In this document: positions 44,632 to 53,133 of the stretch, one piece after another
Numbering within the stretch: the stretch's first letter is position 1
Layout: each line of letters starts with the position of its first letter
NCBI RefSeq assembly: GCF_002204185.1
Contig: NZ_MXPU01000001.1
Coordinates: forward strand, 310,001 to 374,000
Direction of reading: 5' to 3'
DNA: 64,000 nucleotides
Origin: Rhizobium esperanzae
GTDB lineage: Bacteria; Pseudomonadota; Alphaproteobacteria; Rhizobiales; Rhizobiaceae
Program-made: the position numbers and the translations under genes
Notes under the pieces: generated by a model
What the model saw: only the letters and a program-made list of their open reading frames with translations
What the model was told of the DNA's origin: nothing
Databases searched by the model: none

Positions 44632-45686
44632 CCAACTTCTGGAAAGGACGGCAGGTCTTTCTGACCGGACATACTGGCTTCAAGGGATCCTGGCTCTCCC
44701 TGTGGCTGGAACGGCTCGGCGCCGCGGTGACTGCGGTGTCTCTGGCGCCCGAGACCGGACCGTCGCTCTATCGGAAGCTCGCCCCCTGGGACGATCGCCG
44801 CCACCATATCGTCGATATCCGCGATGCCGCGGCACTTCTCGCCATCTTCAAAGGCTTCGAGCCGGAGATCGTCATTCATATGGCTGCGCAGGCGCTGGTG
44901 CGGCGCTCCTATGAGAACCCGGCCGAAACCTTCTCGACCAACGTGATGGGAACGGCAAATATCCTTGACGCGATCCGGCATACGCCATCCGTCAAGACGG
45001 TGCTGGTCATCACCTCGGACAAGGTCTACGCCAACAACGGCAGCGGCATACCTTTCGTCGAAACAGATACGCTCGGCGGCAAGGATCCCTATAGCAACTC
45101 CAAGGCCTGCACAGAACTCGTCTGCCAGAGCTATCGCGACAGTTTCTTCAAGGGACGCGATCTCAGACTCGCGACCGTGCGCGCCGGCAATGTCATCGGC
45201 GGCGGCGACTGGTCCAGGGACCGGTTGATCCCGGACTTCATCCGGGCCTTCGAGGGCGGCGAGCCGATCATGCTGCGTTATCCCGAGGCGATCCGCCCCT
45301 GGCAGCATGTGCTGGAGCCGCTCGGCGGCTATCTCGGCTTCGCCGAGGTGCTGACGGAGGAGCGCGGCAAGAATCTGCCGGACGCGCTGAATTTCGGCCC
45401 GAATCCGGAAAGCTTCGCCACGGTTTCCGAACTCGCGGAAGCGCTCGGGCGCGCGCATGACGTCGAAAATGTATGGCGGCTTGCGCCGGGCGAACATCTG
45501 CCTGAAGCGCCGGCGCTGACGCTGAGTTCGGCCCTTGCGTTCGACACCATCGGCTGGCGCCCGCGCCTCAGCCTGCAACAGACCATCGACTGGACTGCCG
45601 CCTGGTACAAGGCCAACCGCGAAGGCGAAGACATGCGCGCCTTCTCTCTCGGCCAGATCGCGGCATATGAGGAAGCAGTATCATGA
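44613..45686 (+). CDS. rfbG: CDP-glucose 4,6-dehydratase
   Basis: A 357-residue short-chain dehydrogenase-type NAD enzyme that converts CDP-glucose to CDP-4-keto-6-deoxyglucose. The Rossmann motif TGHTGFKG is at 18-25, TSDK at 134-137, and the catalytic YSNSK gives Y160 and K164. HVLEPLGGYL is a typical RfbG segment. The start may be 44613 or the ATG 9 bp later. It is coupled by 4 bp to the C-methyltransferase gene, so the keto sugar is probably methylated next. Confidence 0.94.
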   Translation: MEAMGLTNFWKGRQVFLTGHTGFKGSWLSLWLERLGAAVTAVSLAPETGPSLYRKLAPWDDRRHHIVDIRDAAALLAIFKGFEPEIVIHMAAQALVRRSYENPAETFSTNVMGTANILDAIRHTPSVKTVLVITSDKVYANNGSGIPFVETDTLGGKDPYSNSKACTELVCQSYRDSFFKGRDLRLATVRAGNVIGGGDWSRDRLIPDFIRAFEGGEPIMLRYPEAIRPWQHVLEPLGGYLGFAEVLTEERGKNLPDALNFGPNPESFATVSELAEALGRAHDVENVWRLAPGEHLPEAPALTLSSALAFDTIGWRPRLSLQQTIDWTAAWYKANREGEDMRAFSLGQIAAYEEAVS

Positions 45687-46918
45687 CAGCGCATAATTGC
45701 CGGTTTTGCGACGCTCCGTTGAAGCATCGTTTCGTCGATCTCGGCTCGACGCCGCTCGCCAATGCCTACCTGACGGAAGAGCAGCTCAACCAGCCGGAAC
45801 CGTCCTATCCGCTGCGCGCCTTCGTCTGCTCCGAATGCTGGCTGGTGCAGGCCGATGCCTTTGTTCCGCCAGAAGATATCTTCAGCCACTACGCCTATTT
45901 TTCCTCTTACAGCGACAGCTGGGTGGAGCATGCGCGCCGGTTCACCATCATGGTACGGGAGCGCTTCGGCCTCGGTCCGACCTCGCAGGTCATCGAGGTG
46001 GCGAGCAATGACGGTTATCTCCTGAAGCATTTTGTCGAGGCCGCCGTGCCGGTGCTCGGCATCGAACCGGCCGAAAACGTAGCCGAAGTCGCCCGCGCCA
46101 TCGGCGTGCCGACGGAGGCGCGCTTCTTCGGCAAGGCGACGGCCGCCGATCTCGTCTCGCGCGGGCAAGCCGCTGATATCGTCATCGGCAATAATGTGCT
46201 TGCCCATGTGCCTGACATCAACGACTTCGTCGGCGGGCTTTCGGCCGTGCTGAAGCCCGACGGCGTCGTCAGCGTCGAATTTCCGCATCTGCTGCGGCTG
46301 ATGGAGAGCATCCAGTTCGACACCGTGTACCACGAGCATTTCTATTATCTTTCTCTGCTCGCCGTCGAAAAGGTCTTTGCCGCTCACGGCCTGAAGGTCT
46401 TCGACGTCGAGGAACTGCCGACTCATGGCGGCAGCCTGCGCATCCTCGCCTGCCGCACGACCTCGACCGCCCACGCCACCGGTCCTGCCCTTAACAAGGT
46501 ACGGGCCGACGAAAAGGCCGCCGGCTTCAACAGGACCGAAACCTACGAAGCCTTCCAGAGCCGTGTCGCACCGATCAAGCAAGGCCTGCTCGCCTTCCTC
46601 AACGAAGCCAAGCGCAACGGCAAGAGTGTGGCCGCCTATGGCGCGGCCGCCAAGGGCAATACGCTTTTGAACTTCTGTGGCGTCGGCACCGACCTCATCG
46701 ACTATGTCGTCGATCGCAATCCGCACAAGCAGGGCCACTACCTGCCGGGCAGCAAGCTGCCGATCTATGCGCCGGAGAAGATGGAAGAAACCCGGCCCGA
46801 CTACGTGCTGATCCTGCCCTGGAACATCAAGAATGAGGTGGTTTCCGGCAACAGAGAGGTCGCCGCCTGGGGCGGACGTTTTGCCGTCGCCGTGCCTGAA
46901 TTGACGGTGCTCGGATGA
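45683..46918 (+). CDS. NDP-keto-sugar C-methyltransferase (NovU/TylCIII-like)
   Basis: A 411-residue SAM-dependent methyltransferase of the three-domain deoxysugar type. The N-terminal zinc domain has C6, C9, C49 and C52. The SAM-binding domain has VIEVASNDGYLLKHF and GNNVLAHVPDINDFV. The C-terminal domain has YGAAAKGNTLLNFCG. Relatives methylate C3 or C5 of 4-keto-6-deoxy sugars to make branched sugars. Here it follows the CDP-4-keto-6-deoxyglucose enzyme, so a CDP-linked branched deoxysugar is predicted; the position cannot be told. Confidence 0.9.
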   Translation: MTAHNCRFCDAPLKHRFVDLGSTPLANAYLTEEQLNQPEPSYPLRAFVCSECWLVQADAFVPPEDIFSHYAYFSSYSDSWVEHARRFTIMVRERFGLGPTSQVIEVASNDGYLLKHFVEAAVPVLGIEPAENVAEVARAIGVPTEARFFGKATAADLVSRGQAADIVIGNNVLAHVPDINDFVGGLSAVLKPDGVVSVEFPHLLRLMESIQFDTVYHEHFYYLSLLAVEKVFAAHGLKVFDVEELPTHGGSLRILACRTTSTAHATGPALNKVRADEKAAGFNRTETYEAFQSRVAPIKQGLLAFLNEAKRNGKSVAAYGAAAKGNTLLNFCGVGTDLIDYVVDRNPHKQGHYLPGSKLPIYAPEKMEETRPDYVLILPWNIKNEVVSGNREVAAWGGRFAVAVPELTVLG

Positions 46919-47457
46919 GGTTCTCGCCAACCGCGGTTGCAGGAGCCTTCGTCGTCGACGTCGAGGAACGCGCCGACAACCGCGGAGTGTTTGCGCGAAC
47001 CTTCTGTGCGGAAAGCTTTGCCGCCCACCGGCTCGCCTCGGTCTATCCGCAGTGCAACGTCTCCCAGAATCACAAGCGCGGAACGCTGCGCGGTATGCAC
47101 TACCAGGCCGATCCGAAACCGGAGTCAAAGCTCGTCAGGGCAGTACGCGGCCGGGTCTTCGACGTGGCGCTCGACCTTCGTCCGGCATCCGAGACCTACC
47201 TCAAATGGGCCGCGGTCGAACTCGACGGCGAAAAGCGCAACGCCTTCTACATTCCGGCGGGCTGCGCCCACGGGTTCCTCACTCTCGAGGACAATTGCGA
47301 ACTCTTTTACCAGATGTCCGAAGTCTACGTTGCCGAACTCGCGAGGGGTGTGCGGTACGACGACCCTGAATTCGGCATCGCCTGGCCATTCGCGCCAGTC
47401 ATCATCAGTGAGCGCGACGCCGCGCTCGAAAGCTATGTCAGGGGGACACTCACTTGA
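46915..47457 (+). CDS. RmlC-like sugar 3,5-epimerase
   Basis: A 180-residue cupin-fold epimerase of the dTDP-4-dehydrorhamnose 3,5-epimerase family. The catalytic His is H62 in GTLRGMHYQ, K72 is in ESKLVRAVRG, H119 in IPAGCAHGF, and Y138 in SEVYV is the likely acid. It overlaps the methyltransferase gene by 4 bp and the glycosyltransferase by 4 bp. No rml dTDP genes accompany it, so it probably acts on the CDP-linked methylated 4-keto sugar. Confidence 0.9.
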   Translation: MRFSPTAVAGAFVVDVEERADNRGVFARTFCAESFAAHRLASVYPQCNVSQNHKRGTLRGMHYQADPKPESKLVRAVRGRVFDVALDLRPASETYLKWAAVELDGEKRNAFYIPAGCAHGFLTLEDNCELFYQMSEVYVAELARGVRYDDPEFGIAWPFAPVIISERDAALESYVRGTLT

Positions 47458-48692
47458 GCGGCATCAAACTCAGCATCTGCATTCCGACCTATAATCGCGA
47501 ACCTTTCCTTCGCCATTGCCTGACCTATTGCGAAAACGACTACAAGTTCGATTTCCCCTTCGAGATCGTCGTCTGCGACAACGCCTCCACCGACGGCACA
47601 CAGCAGGTGGTCGAGGAATTCATCGCCCGCGGGCTGCCGATCCGCTACTTCCGCCGTGACGAGAATGCCGGCGGCGGACCGAACTTCGCCAGCGCCTTCC
47701 GCCTCGGCAAGGGCGAATATCTCATCTATCTCGCCGACGACGACATACTGATCCCCGACGCCGTGGCCAAAACCGTCGAATATCTCGACCGAAACCCGGA
47801 CGTGACCGCCGTTCAGGCGCCATGGTTCCTTTATGACGAGGTCAACAAAACCGATCTCGGGCAGTTCTTCAATCTCGAATCCGACGTGAAATTTCAGCGG
47901 GGCAGTTTCACCGAAGTCTTCCAGTTCATCTACGAACGCCACATCTTTCCCGAGATCGCGGTCTACCGCGCCTCCGCACTTCGCTCGGCCTGGGTTCCCC
48001 GGGAATTCTGTTTCTACCCGTTCTCGTTCCTCGCCCATTTCCTCGACCAGGGCGCCGTCAGCTTCCTCAAGCAGCCATTCTACCGCTCGGTCTCCAACAC
48101 GGTGATCGAACGCGACCGGCCGCAAGCGGGCACCGACGAGGTGATGACGAGTTGGGACCGCTACCGCGCGGGCCTCGAATATTTCCTCTTTACCGGAGCC
48201 AAGCGTGGCGCGATCCACCTCACGGCGGAGACCCGGCTTCAATATGAAGAAAAGTGCAAGATCTTCACTCTCAACCGCATGGCTGTCGCCTTTCGCTTCT
48301 GGGCGATGCGCAAGAACTTCCTCAAAGCATATGAACTCTACGTCCGGATCGTCTGGGGCGGCATTGTCGATCACCCCGAGATCCGGCCCTTCCGCGACCG
48401 CCTGCCGCTGATGGTCGTGATCCAGACACTCGTCGGCGAAGTGAACGGCGCGATCGGCGTCAACGCGCTGCTGCTCGCCGGTTTCACGGAAACGCCCGCT
48501 CTAGAGGCACTGATGCGCGAACTCGGCCTCAAGCCGCGCGTGAAAGTGACGACGGAAATCGGTGCCGATCCGATCGAGACGACGGCGGTCTTCGTCGCCG
48601 ACGGCAGCGACCGAGACTATTTTGTCTCGCTCGGCTACCTGCCTGGCATCGTCCTGCACGAACACGACCTCGCCCGGCATGTGATCATGTAA
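47454..48692 (+). CDS. GT2-family glycosyltransferase
   Basis: A 412-residue inverting glycosyltransferase. The N-terminal GT-A domain begins LSICIPTYNREPFLRHCL and carries CDNASTDGTQ and the DxD-type motif LADDDILIP near 100. The C-terminal half (about 250-412) is family-specific, without membrane segments. The start is a TTG overlapping the epimerase stop (TTGA), with GGGGGA upstream. It is the probable transferase for the branched sugar made by the preceding genes. Confidence 0.87.
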   Translation: MSGIKLSICIPTYNREPFLRHCLTYCENDYKFDFPFEIVVCDNASTDGTQQVVEEFIARGLPIRYFRRDENAGGGPNFASAFRLGKGEYLIYLADDDILIPDAVAKTVEYLDRNPDVTAVQAPWFLYDEVNKTDLGQFFNLESDVKFQRGSFTEVFQFIYERHIFPEIAVYRASALRSAWVPREFCFYPFSFLAHFLDQGAVSFLKQPFYRSVSNTVIERDRPQAGTDEVMTSWDRYRAGLEYFLFTGAKRGAIHLTAETRLQYEEKCKIFTLNRMAVAFRFWAMRKNFLKAYELYVRIVWGGIVDHPEIRPFRDRLPLMVVIQTLVGEVNGAIGVNALLLAGFTETPALEALMRELGLKPRVKVTTEIGADPIETTAVFVADGSDRDYFVSLGYLPGIVLHEHDLARHVIM

Positions 48693-48773
48693 GCCTCAAG
48701 TCACGTGAGCCCCGGGACGAGTTTCAGGCGCCAAATTTATCCGATTTCCATTTCACTCAGAAGAAGCAGCGGC

Positions 48774-49922
48774 ATGAGCAACAGGATCTTCTACACCAAG
48801 CCATCCATCACCCAGCTCGAAACGGACTACGCGGCGGATGCCGCCGCCACCGGCTGGGGCGCACGCTGCTACGATTATCTCAACCGCTTCGAGCACGACT
48901 TCAAAACCTATCTCGGCAGCGGCTTTGCAATCGCCACGTCGAGCTGCACCGGCGCCATGCATATGGGGCTTGCAGCGCTCGGCGTCGGCGCCGGCGACGA
49001 AGTGATCCTTGCCGATACGAACTGGGTCGCGACTGTCTCGCCGATCGTTCATCTCGGTGCCACACCTGTCTTCGTCGATGTGCTTACCGACACCTGGTGC
49101 ATCGATCCTGAGCAGGTCGAGCGCCATATTACGCCGAAGACCAAGGCGATCATCGCGACACATCTCTACGGCAACCTTTGCGACATGGATGCGCTGCTGC
49201 AGATCAGCAAACGCACCGGCATTCCCGTCATCGAAGACGCCGCCGAAGCGATCGGCTCCGTCTGGCACGGCCGCCGCGCCGGCTCGATGGGCGCCTTCGG
49301 TACCTTCTCCTTCCACGGCACCAAGACGCTGACGACGGGCGAAGGCGGCATGTTCGTCACCAATGACGCCGCCCTTTACGAGCGCGTGCTGACGCTCAGC
49401 AATCATGGACGCGCCCGCGGCCAGACGAAGCAATTCTGGCCGGATGCGATCGGCTTCAAATACAAGATGTCGAATATTCAGGCGGCCATCGGCTGCGCCC
49501 AGCTCGAGCGTATCGATGAACTCGTCAATCGCAAGCGCGAAATTCTGGCTTCCTATATGATCCGGCTTTCGACCCTACCCGGCATCACAATGAATCCGGA
49601 ATATACCGGCACGGTCAACGGCGCTTGGATGCCAACAGCAGTCTTCCATCCCTCGACCGGCATCACCCGCGAGATGCTGCAGCAGGCTTTTGATGCGGCG
49701 AATACCGACGCACGCGTCTTCTTCTATCCGCTCTCCAGCCTCGCGATGTTCGAGGACCGACCGGAAAACCTCAACGCCTGGAGCATTCCAGGACGGGCGA
49801 TCAACCTGCCGAGCTATCATGACATGAGCGAGGCCGATATCGAGCGAGTGGCGGCAACGCTGGTCAATCTCGCCTCGACTCGAATGTATCACAACAGCAT
49901 GACATTGCGGCAGCAGGCCTGA
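48774..49922 (+). CDS. DegT/DnrJ/EryC1-family sugar aminotransferase
   Basis: A 382-residue PLP enzyme of the sugar aminotransferase family. The PLP Lys is K184 in FSFHGTKTLTTGEGGM, with D155 in VIEDAAEAIGS holding the pyridine nitrogen, and SSCTGAMHMGL binding phosphate. The Lys (not His) indicates a true aminotransferase such as perosamine synthase and not a ColD-like dehydratase. The ATG at 48774 gives the normal N-terminus. It probably aminates the C4 ketone of the CDP sugar or another keto sugar. Confidence 0.9.
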   Translation: MSNRIFYTKPSITQLETDYAADAAATGWGARCYDYLNRFEHDFKTYLGSGFAIATSSCTGAMHMGLAALGVGAGDEVILADTNWVATVSPIVHLGATPVFVDVLTDTWCIDPEQVERHITPKTKAIIATHLYGNLCDMDALLQISKRTGIPVIEDAAEAIGSVWHGRRAGSMGAFGTFSFHGTKTLTTGEGGMFVTNDAALYERVLTLSNHGRARGQTKQFWPDAIGFKYKMSNIQAAIGCAQLERIDELVNRKREILASYMIRLSTLPGITMNPEYTGTVNGAWMPTAVFHPSTGITREMLQQAFDAANTDARVFFYPLSSLAMFEDRPENLNAWSIPGRAINLPSYHDMSEADIERVAATLVNLASTRMYHNSMTLRQQA

Positions 49923-49929
49923 AAAGGCC

Positions 49930-50256
49930 TTACCGCACCGGCTGATAGTGGCCGCGCAGCGGAACCTTTTCGCCCATGGTGACGAAGCCGTCGCGGTCGC
50001 AGACGTACATCAGCGTCGGCATGCCGCCAGAGCGGAAGATTTCGTCATAGCGCCGGCGGATCTGGACGGTCTCGGTGCGGCAATTATAGGATTCCTCTTC
50101 CTTCTTGTCCGGCTGCGCCTTGACGCCGGGAAGGCCCTTGTAGGGATAGAGGGGTTGAACAGTCGAATCCACGGATTTCGTCCAGTCGACAGCGAAGGCT
50201 GACGCTGGGGCGAGACTGAACAGGACGCCGATGGATATCAGAAGCAACAGCCGCAT
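49930..50256 (-). CDS. Small exported protein, unknown function
   Basis: A 108-residue protein with a clear signal peptide (about 1-22, LLLLISIGVLFSLAPASAFA). The mature part is about 86 residues with two Cys (YNCRTE and YVCDRD) that could form a disulfide. I do not recognise the family. It is convergent with the aminotransferase gene and lies downstream of the co-polymerase gene in the same direction. Confidence 0.6.
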   Translation of the reverse strand: MRLLLLISIGVLFSLAPASAFAVDWTKSVDSTVQPLYPYKGLPGVKAQPDKKEEESYNCRTETVQIRRRYDEIFRSGGMPTLMYVCDRDGFVTMGEKVPLRGHYQPVR

Positions 50257-50316
50257 GGGAATTCTCCTGCGGCGACAAACCGCTTCTCCTGCATGTAGGA
50301 AAACCGACGGCCAGCA

Positions 50317-51945
50317 TCAAGCCGCCGCGGCGGGGGATTTCCTGAAATAGCCTCTGATGACGGAGTGGCCGAAGAGACCGGCGAGGATGGCAAAGGCGGC
50401 ACCCAGGAAGAACCCGGCGAGGAAGCCGCCGATGATGCCGGCGACCATCAAGATCTTCTTCCCCGGACCATCGGCCTTGACCGGCGGTTCGGCCGGAGAG
50501 ATGACGCGGATGTTGCTCTTGCTGAGGTTCTGCTCCTCGCTCGTCTGGCTCGAGCGCTTGAGCACCGTTTCGTAGATATCGCGCGCCGCCGTCGCCTTGC
50601 GCTGCAATTCGTTCAGCTCCACCTGCTTGTCCGAGGTCGTCGCCTGCAGCGCCTTCTGAACGGCGAGTTCCTTGGCGACGCTGTCCTCGGCAGCCTTGGC
50701 CTGCTCGTATTCGCCCTTTGCCGAGGTGGCGAGGCGCTGCAATTCGCCCCTGATTTCGCCTGCTATGCTCTGCAGCGAGGAGCGCGCCGCCTGCAGGCGC
50801 GGATGACGCGTGCCCATCTGGCTTTCGAGGCTGCCGACGGCGGCGGCCTGGGCGGCATATTGCTGACGCAAGCTGACGAGCGGCGAGGTGACGCCGCCCT
50901 CCGCCTGGTTGCCGGCAACGATGTCCTCGACGCGCAGATTGGCGACGGCATCGGCGCGGGCCTTCGCCTGGATGGTCTTTTCCTGCGCCGTCACCAGCAG
51001 CGTGTTCAGCGAGACGAGGCGCTGGTCGGAGATCAGGTTGCCTTCGGTCGCGGCCATGTCGTTGTCGGCCCGAAAGGTTTCGACCGCCTGCTCGGCCTCC
51101 AGCACCTTCTGACGCAGGTCGGCAAGGCGTCCGTCGAGCGTCGAAGAGGTGTTTTCGTAGAGGCCGTTCGAAGCGCTGTTTTCCTCCTCGGTAAAGGAGG
51201 TGACGACCTGGTTGGCAAGCCTTGCCGATTTTTCGGGATCGTTGGTCGTCGCGGCGAGCGAAACGACATAGGTGCCGGTCTGGCGGGTGATGACAAGCGC
51301 TTTCTGCAGGGCGCCGATCACGGCCGCGCCATCCGTCCTGCCGCCGTTAAATTCCGGATCCCGGTCGAGCTTCATCGCCTCGACGACGCGGCGCAGCACA
51401 TTGCCCGAGGTCAGAATCTGCACCTGGCTGTCGATCAGGGCCGAGATCATGTCCGGCGATGGGCCTGAAGATTGCGCGCCGGCCTCGGCAAGGCCGATCT
51501 GACGCGGATCGAAATAAAGGCTGCTGACGGCAGTGAATTTCTGGCCGATCAGCGGCGCCACCACGCCGCCCCCGACGGCTCCAAACAGGGCCAGCACAAA
51601 CACCACCAGCCGGCGGCTCCAGATCGCCGCGATGCTGGAGCGGAGGTCGAGAAGCGGGGCGGCGGGCGCGGATGTGCTCTGCTGCGGCACATTGGCCGCA
51701 GGCGGTTCTGGGGCCGCAGGCGGCTCGACGGCAGCTGCGGGCGGCGGCTCGGATCGACGGATGTCTGCAACCCGTGCCGACGGCGGCACAAAAGGCGGCG
51801 GGGCGGGTTGGGGTTCGGGACGGGCGAAATCATCCGGACGAATAACGGGACTGCGCGGGCGCACGCCTTCCGACGCAGTCGGAGACGGCTCGTAACTCCG
51901 CCAGCCGGGCAGCCGGCTTACCCTGTTCCTGTCATACTGACTCAT
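50317..51945 (-). CDS. Polysaccharide co-polymerase (GumC/Wzz-like, no kinase domain)
   Basis: A 542-residue inner-membrane chain-length/export protein. The cytoplasmic N-terminus (1-110) is unusually Pro/Ala-rich. TM1 is about 112-134 and TM2 about 498-522. The periplasmic part (about 140-490) contains the Wzz motif region and long coiled coils (ADLRQKVLEAEQAVETFRADND) and ends in the P-rich ISPAEPPVKADGPGK before TM2. There is no Walker or tyrosine-kinase domain after TM2. The start at 51945 is preferred to 51987 by sequence character. It is divergent from a GH5/polymerase/acyltransferase set and probably works with it. Confidence 0.87.
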   Translation of the reverse strand: MSQYDRNRVSRLPGWRSYEPSPTASEGVRPRSPVIRPDDFARPEPQPAPPPFVPPSARVADIRRSEPPPAAAVEPPAAPEPPAANVPQQSTSAPAAPLLDLRSSIAAIWSRRLVVFVLALFGAVGGGVVAPLIGQKFTAVSSLYFDPRQIGLAEAGAQSSGPSPDMISALIDSQVQILTSGNVLRRVVEAMKLDRDPEFNGGRTDGAAVIGALQKALVITRQTGTYVVSLAATTNDPEKSARLANQVVTSFTEEENSASNGLYENTSSTLDGRLADLRQKVLEAEQAVETFRADNDMAATEGNLISDQRLVSLNTLLVTAQEKTIQAKARADAVANLRVEDIVAGNQAEGGVTSPLVSLRQQYAAQAAAVGSLESQMGTRHPRLQAARSSLQSIAGEIRGELQRLATSAKGEYEQAKAAEDSVAKELAVQKALQATTSDKQVELNELQRKATAARDIYETVLKRSSQTSEEQNLSKSNIRVISPAEPPVKADGPGKKILMVAGIIGGFLAGFFLGAAFAILAGLFGHSVIRGYFRKSPAAAA

Positions 51946-52081
51946 ACGCGCACTCGTATCCCGCCCAGCGTGAAAGACTGAAGCCAAGGTGCGGAGACTT
52001 TAGAAATTCTTAGCTAACGGACCGTTAAGATAGGTGCAGCGAAGTCGATGTTGCGATTTTGCCGTGATTGCGAGGATAGCC

Positions 52082-53131
52082 ATGAGGACGACACGACATC
52101 TGGTGGCGCTGCTGCTTGCGGCCGCCCTCATGCCGTCGCCGGTCTTTGCGGCCGGCGCGCCGTGTTATCGCGGCGTCAATCTGTCCGGCGGCGAATATAG
52201 CGAGCGCGGCGCCATCTACGGCACGAACTACATCTATCCGAGCGAGCAGACGATCCGCTATTTCGCCGAAAAGGGCATGACGATCATTCGGCTGCCCTTC
52301 CGCTGGGAGCGGCTGCAGCCGGCGCTCGGCGGGCGGCTGGACGAGGACGAATTCAAGCGGATCAAGGAAACGGTCGGCCTGATCCGAAAGCAGGGCATGG
52401 CCGTTCTGCTCGACCCGCATAATTTCGGCTATTACGACAAGGCGCAGGTCGGCACCGCGCCGGCGACGGACGCCGCATTCGCCGACTTCTGGGCAAGGCT
52501 CGCGGTCGAATTCGCCAATGAGGACGGCGTTCTCTTCGGCCTGATGAACGAGCCGCACGACGTCAAGGCGACGGACTGGCTCGATGCCGCCAACGCGGCG
52601 ATCCGCGCCATCCGCGCCGTCGGCGCTCGCAACCTCATCCTCGTGCCGGGTACCGCCTGGAGCGGCGCTCACAGCTGGGAGGAGGATGTGATCGGCGGTG
52701 CCAACGGCACGGTCATGCTCGGCGTGCGCGATCCGCTCGATTTCTACGCTTACGAGGTCCACCAATATCTCGACGTCGATTCGTCGGGAACCCATGCCAC
52801 CTGCGAAGGCGCCACCGCCGCGGTCGAGGCCATCGCCGGCGTCACCGCCTGGCTGAAGCGAAACCATAAACGCGGTTTTCTTGGCGAATTCGGCGGCTCC
52901 GGCGATAAGGACTGCATGAGCGGCCTGACCAAGATCTACGCCACCATGTCCGACAACAGCGATGTCTGGCTCGGCTGGTCCTATTGGGCGGCGGGCGAAT
53001 GGTGGCCGGCGGACGAAGCTTTCAACGTTCAGCCGGGCAAGGGTACCGAGCGACCGCAGATGCGGCTTCTCGCCGCGTCGGTGAAAGCCGATGCCGGCGC
53101 CTGCACCGCCGTCAAGCCTGCGGGGAACTGA
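52082..53131 (+). CDS. Secreted GH5-family glycanase (cellulase-like)
   Basis: A 349-residue endo-beta-glycanase of glycoside hydrolase family 5. The signal peptide is about 1-23. The acid/base Glu is E157 in LMNEPHD, and the nucleophile is E269 in FLGEFGGSGD. Other family markers are RLPFRWERLQP, LLDPHNFGYYD and WSYWAAGEWW. Rhizobial GH5 enzymes trim exopolysaccharide or cellulose. Its place between co-polymerase and polymerase genes suggests cleavage of the polymer made here (inference). It is 2 bp upstream of the polymerase start. Confidence 0.9.
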   Translation: MRTTRHLVALLLAAALMPSPVFAAGAPCYRGVNLSGGEYSERGAIYGTNYIYPSEQTIRYFAEKGMTIIRLPFRWERLQPALGGRLDEDEFKRIKETVGLIRKQGMAVLLDPHNFGYYDKAQVGTAPATDAAFADFWARLAVEFANEDGVLFGLMNEPHDVKATDWLDAANAAIRAIRAVGARNLILVPGTAWSGAHSWEEDVIGGANGTVMLGVRDPLDFYAYEVHQYLDVDSSGTHATCEGATAAVEAIAGVTAWLKRNHKRGFLGEFGGSGDKDCMSGLTKIYATMSDNSDVWLGWSYWAAGEWWPADEAFNVQPGKGTERPQMRLLAASVKADAGACTAVKPAGN

Positions 53132-53133
53132 CC

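Noticed and set aside
45329..47128. 599-codon minus-strand frame opposite the CDP-sugar genes
   Set aside because: It covers rfbG, the methyltransferase and the epimerase, all of which have intact motifs on the plus strand; its sequence is Arg/Gly-rich and unrecognisable.
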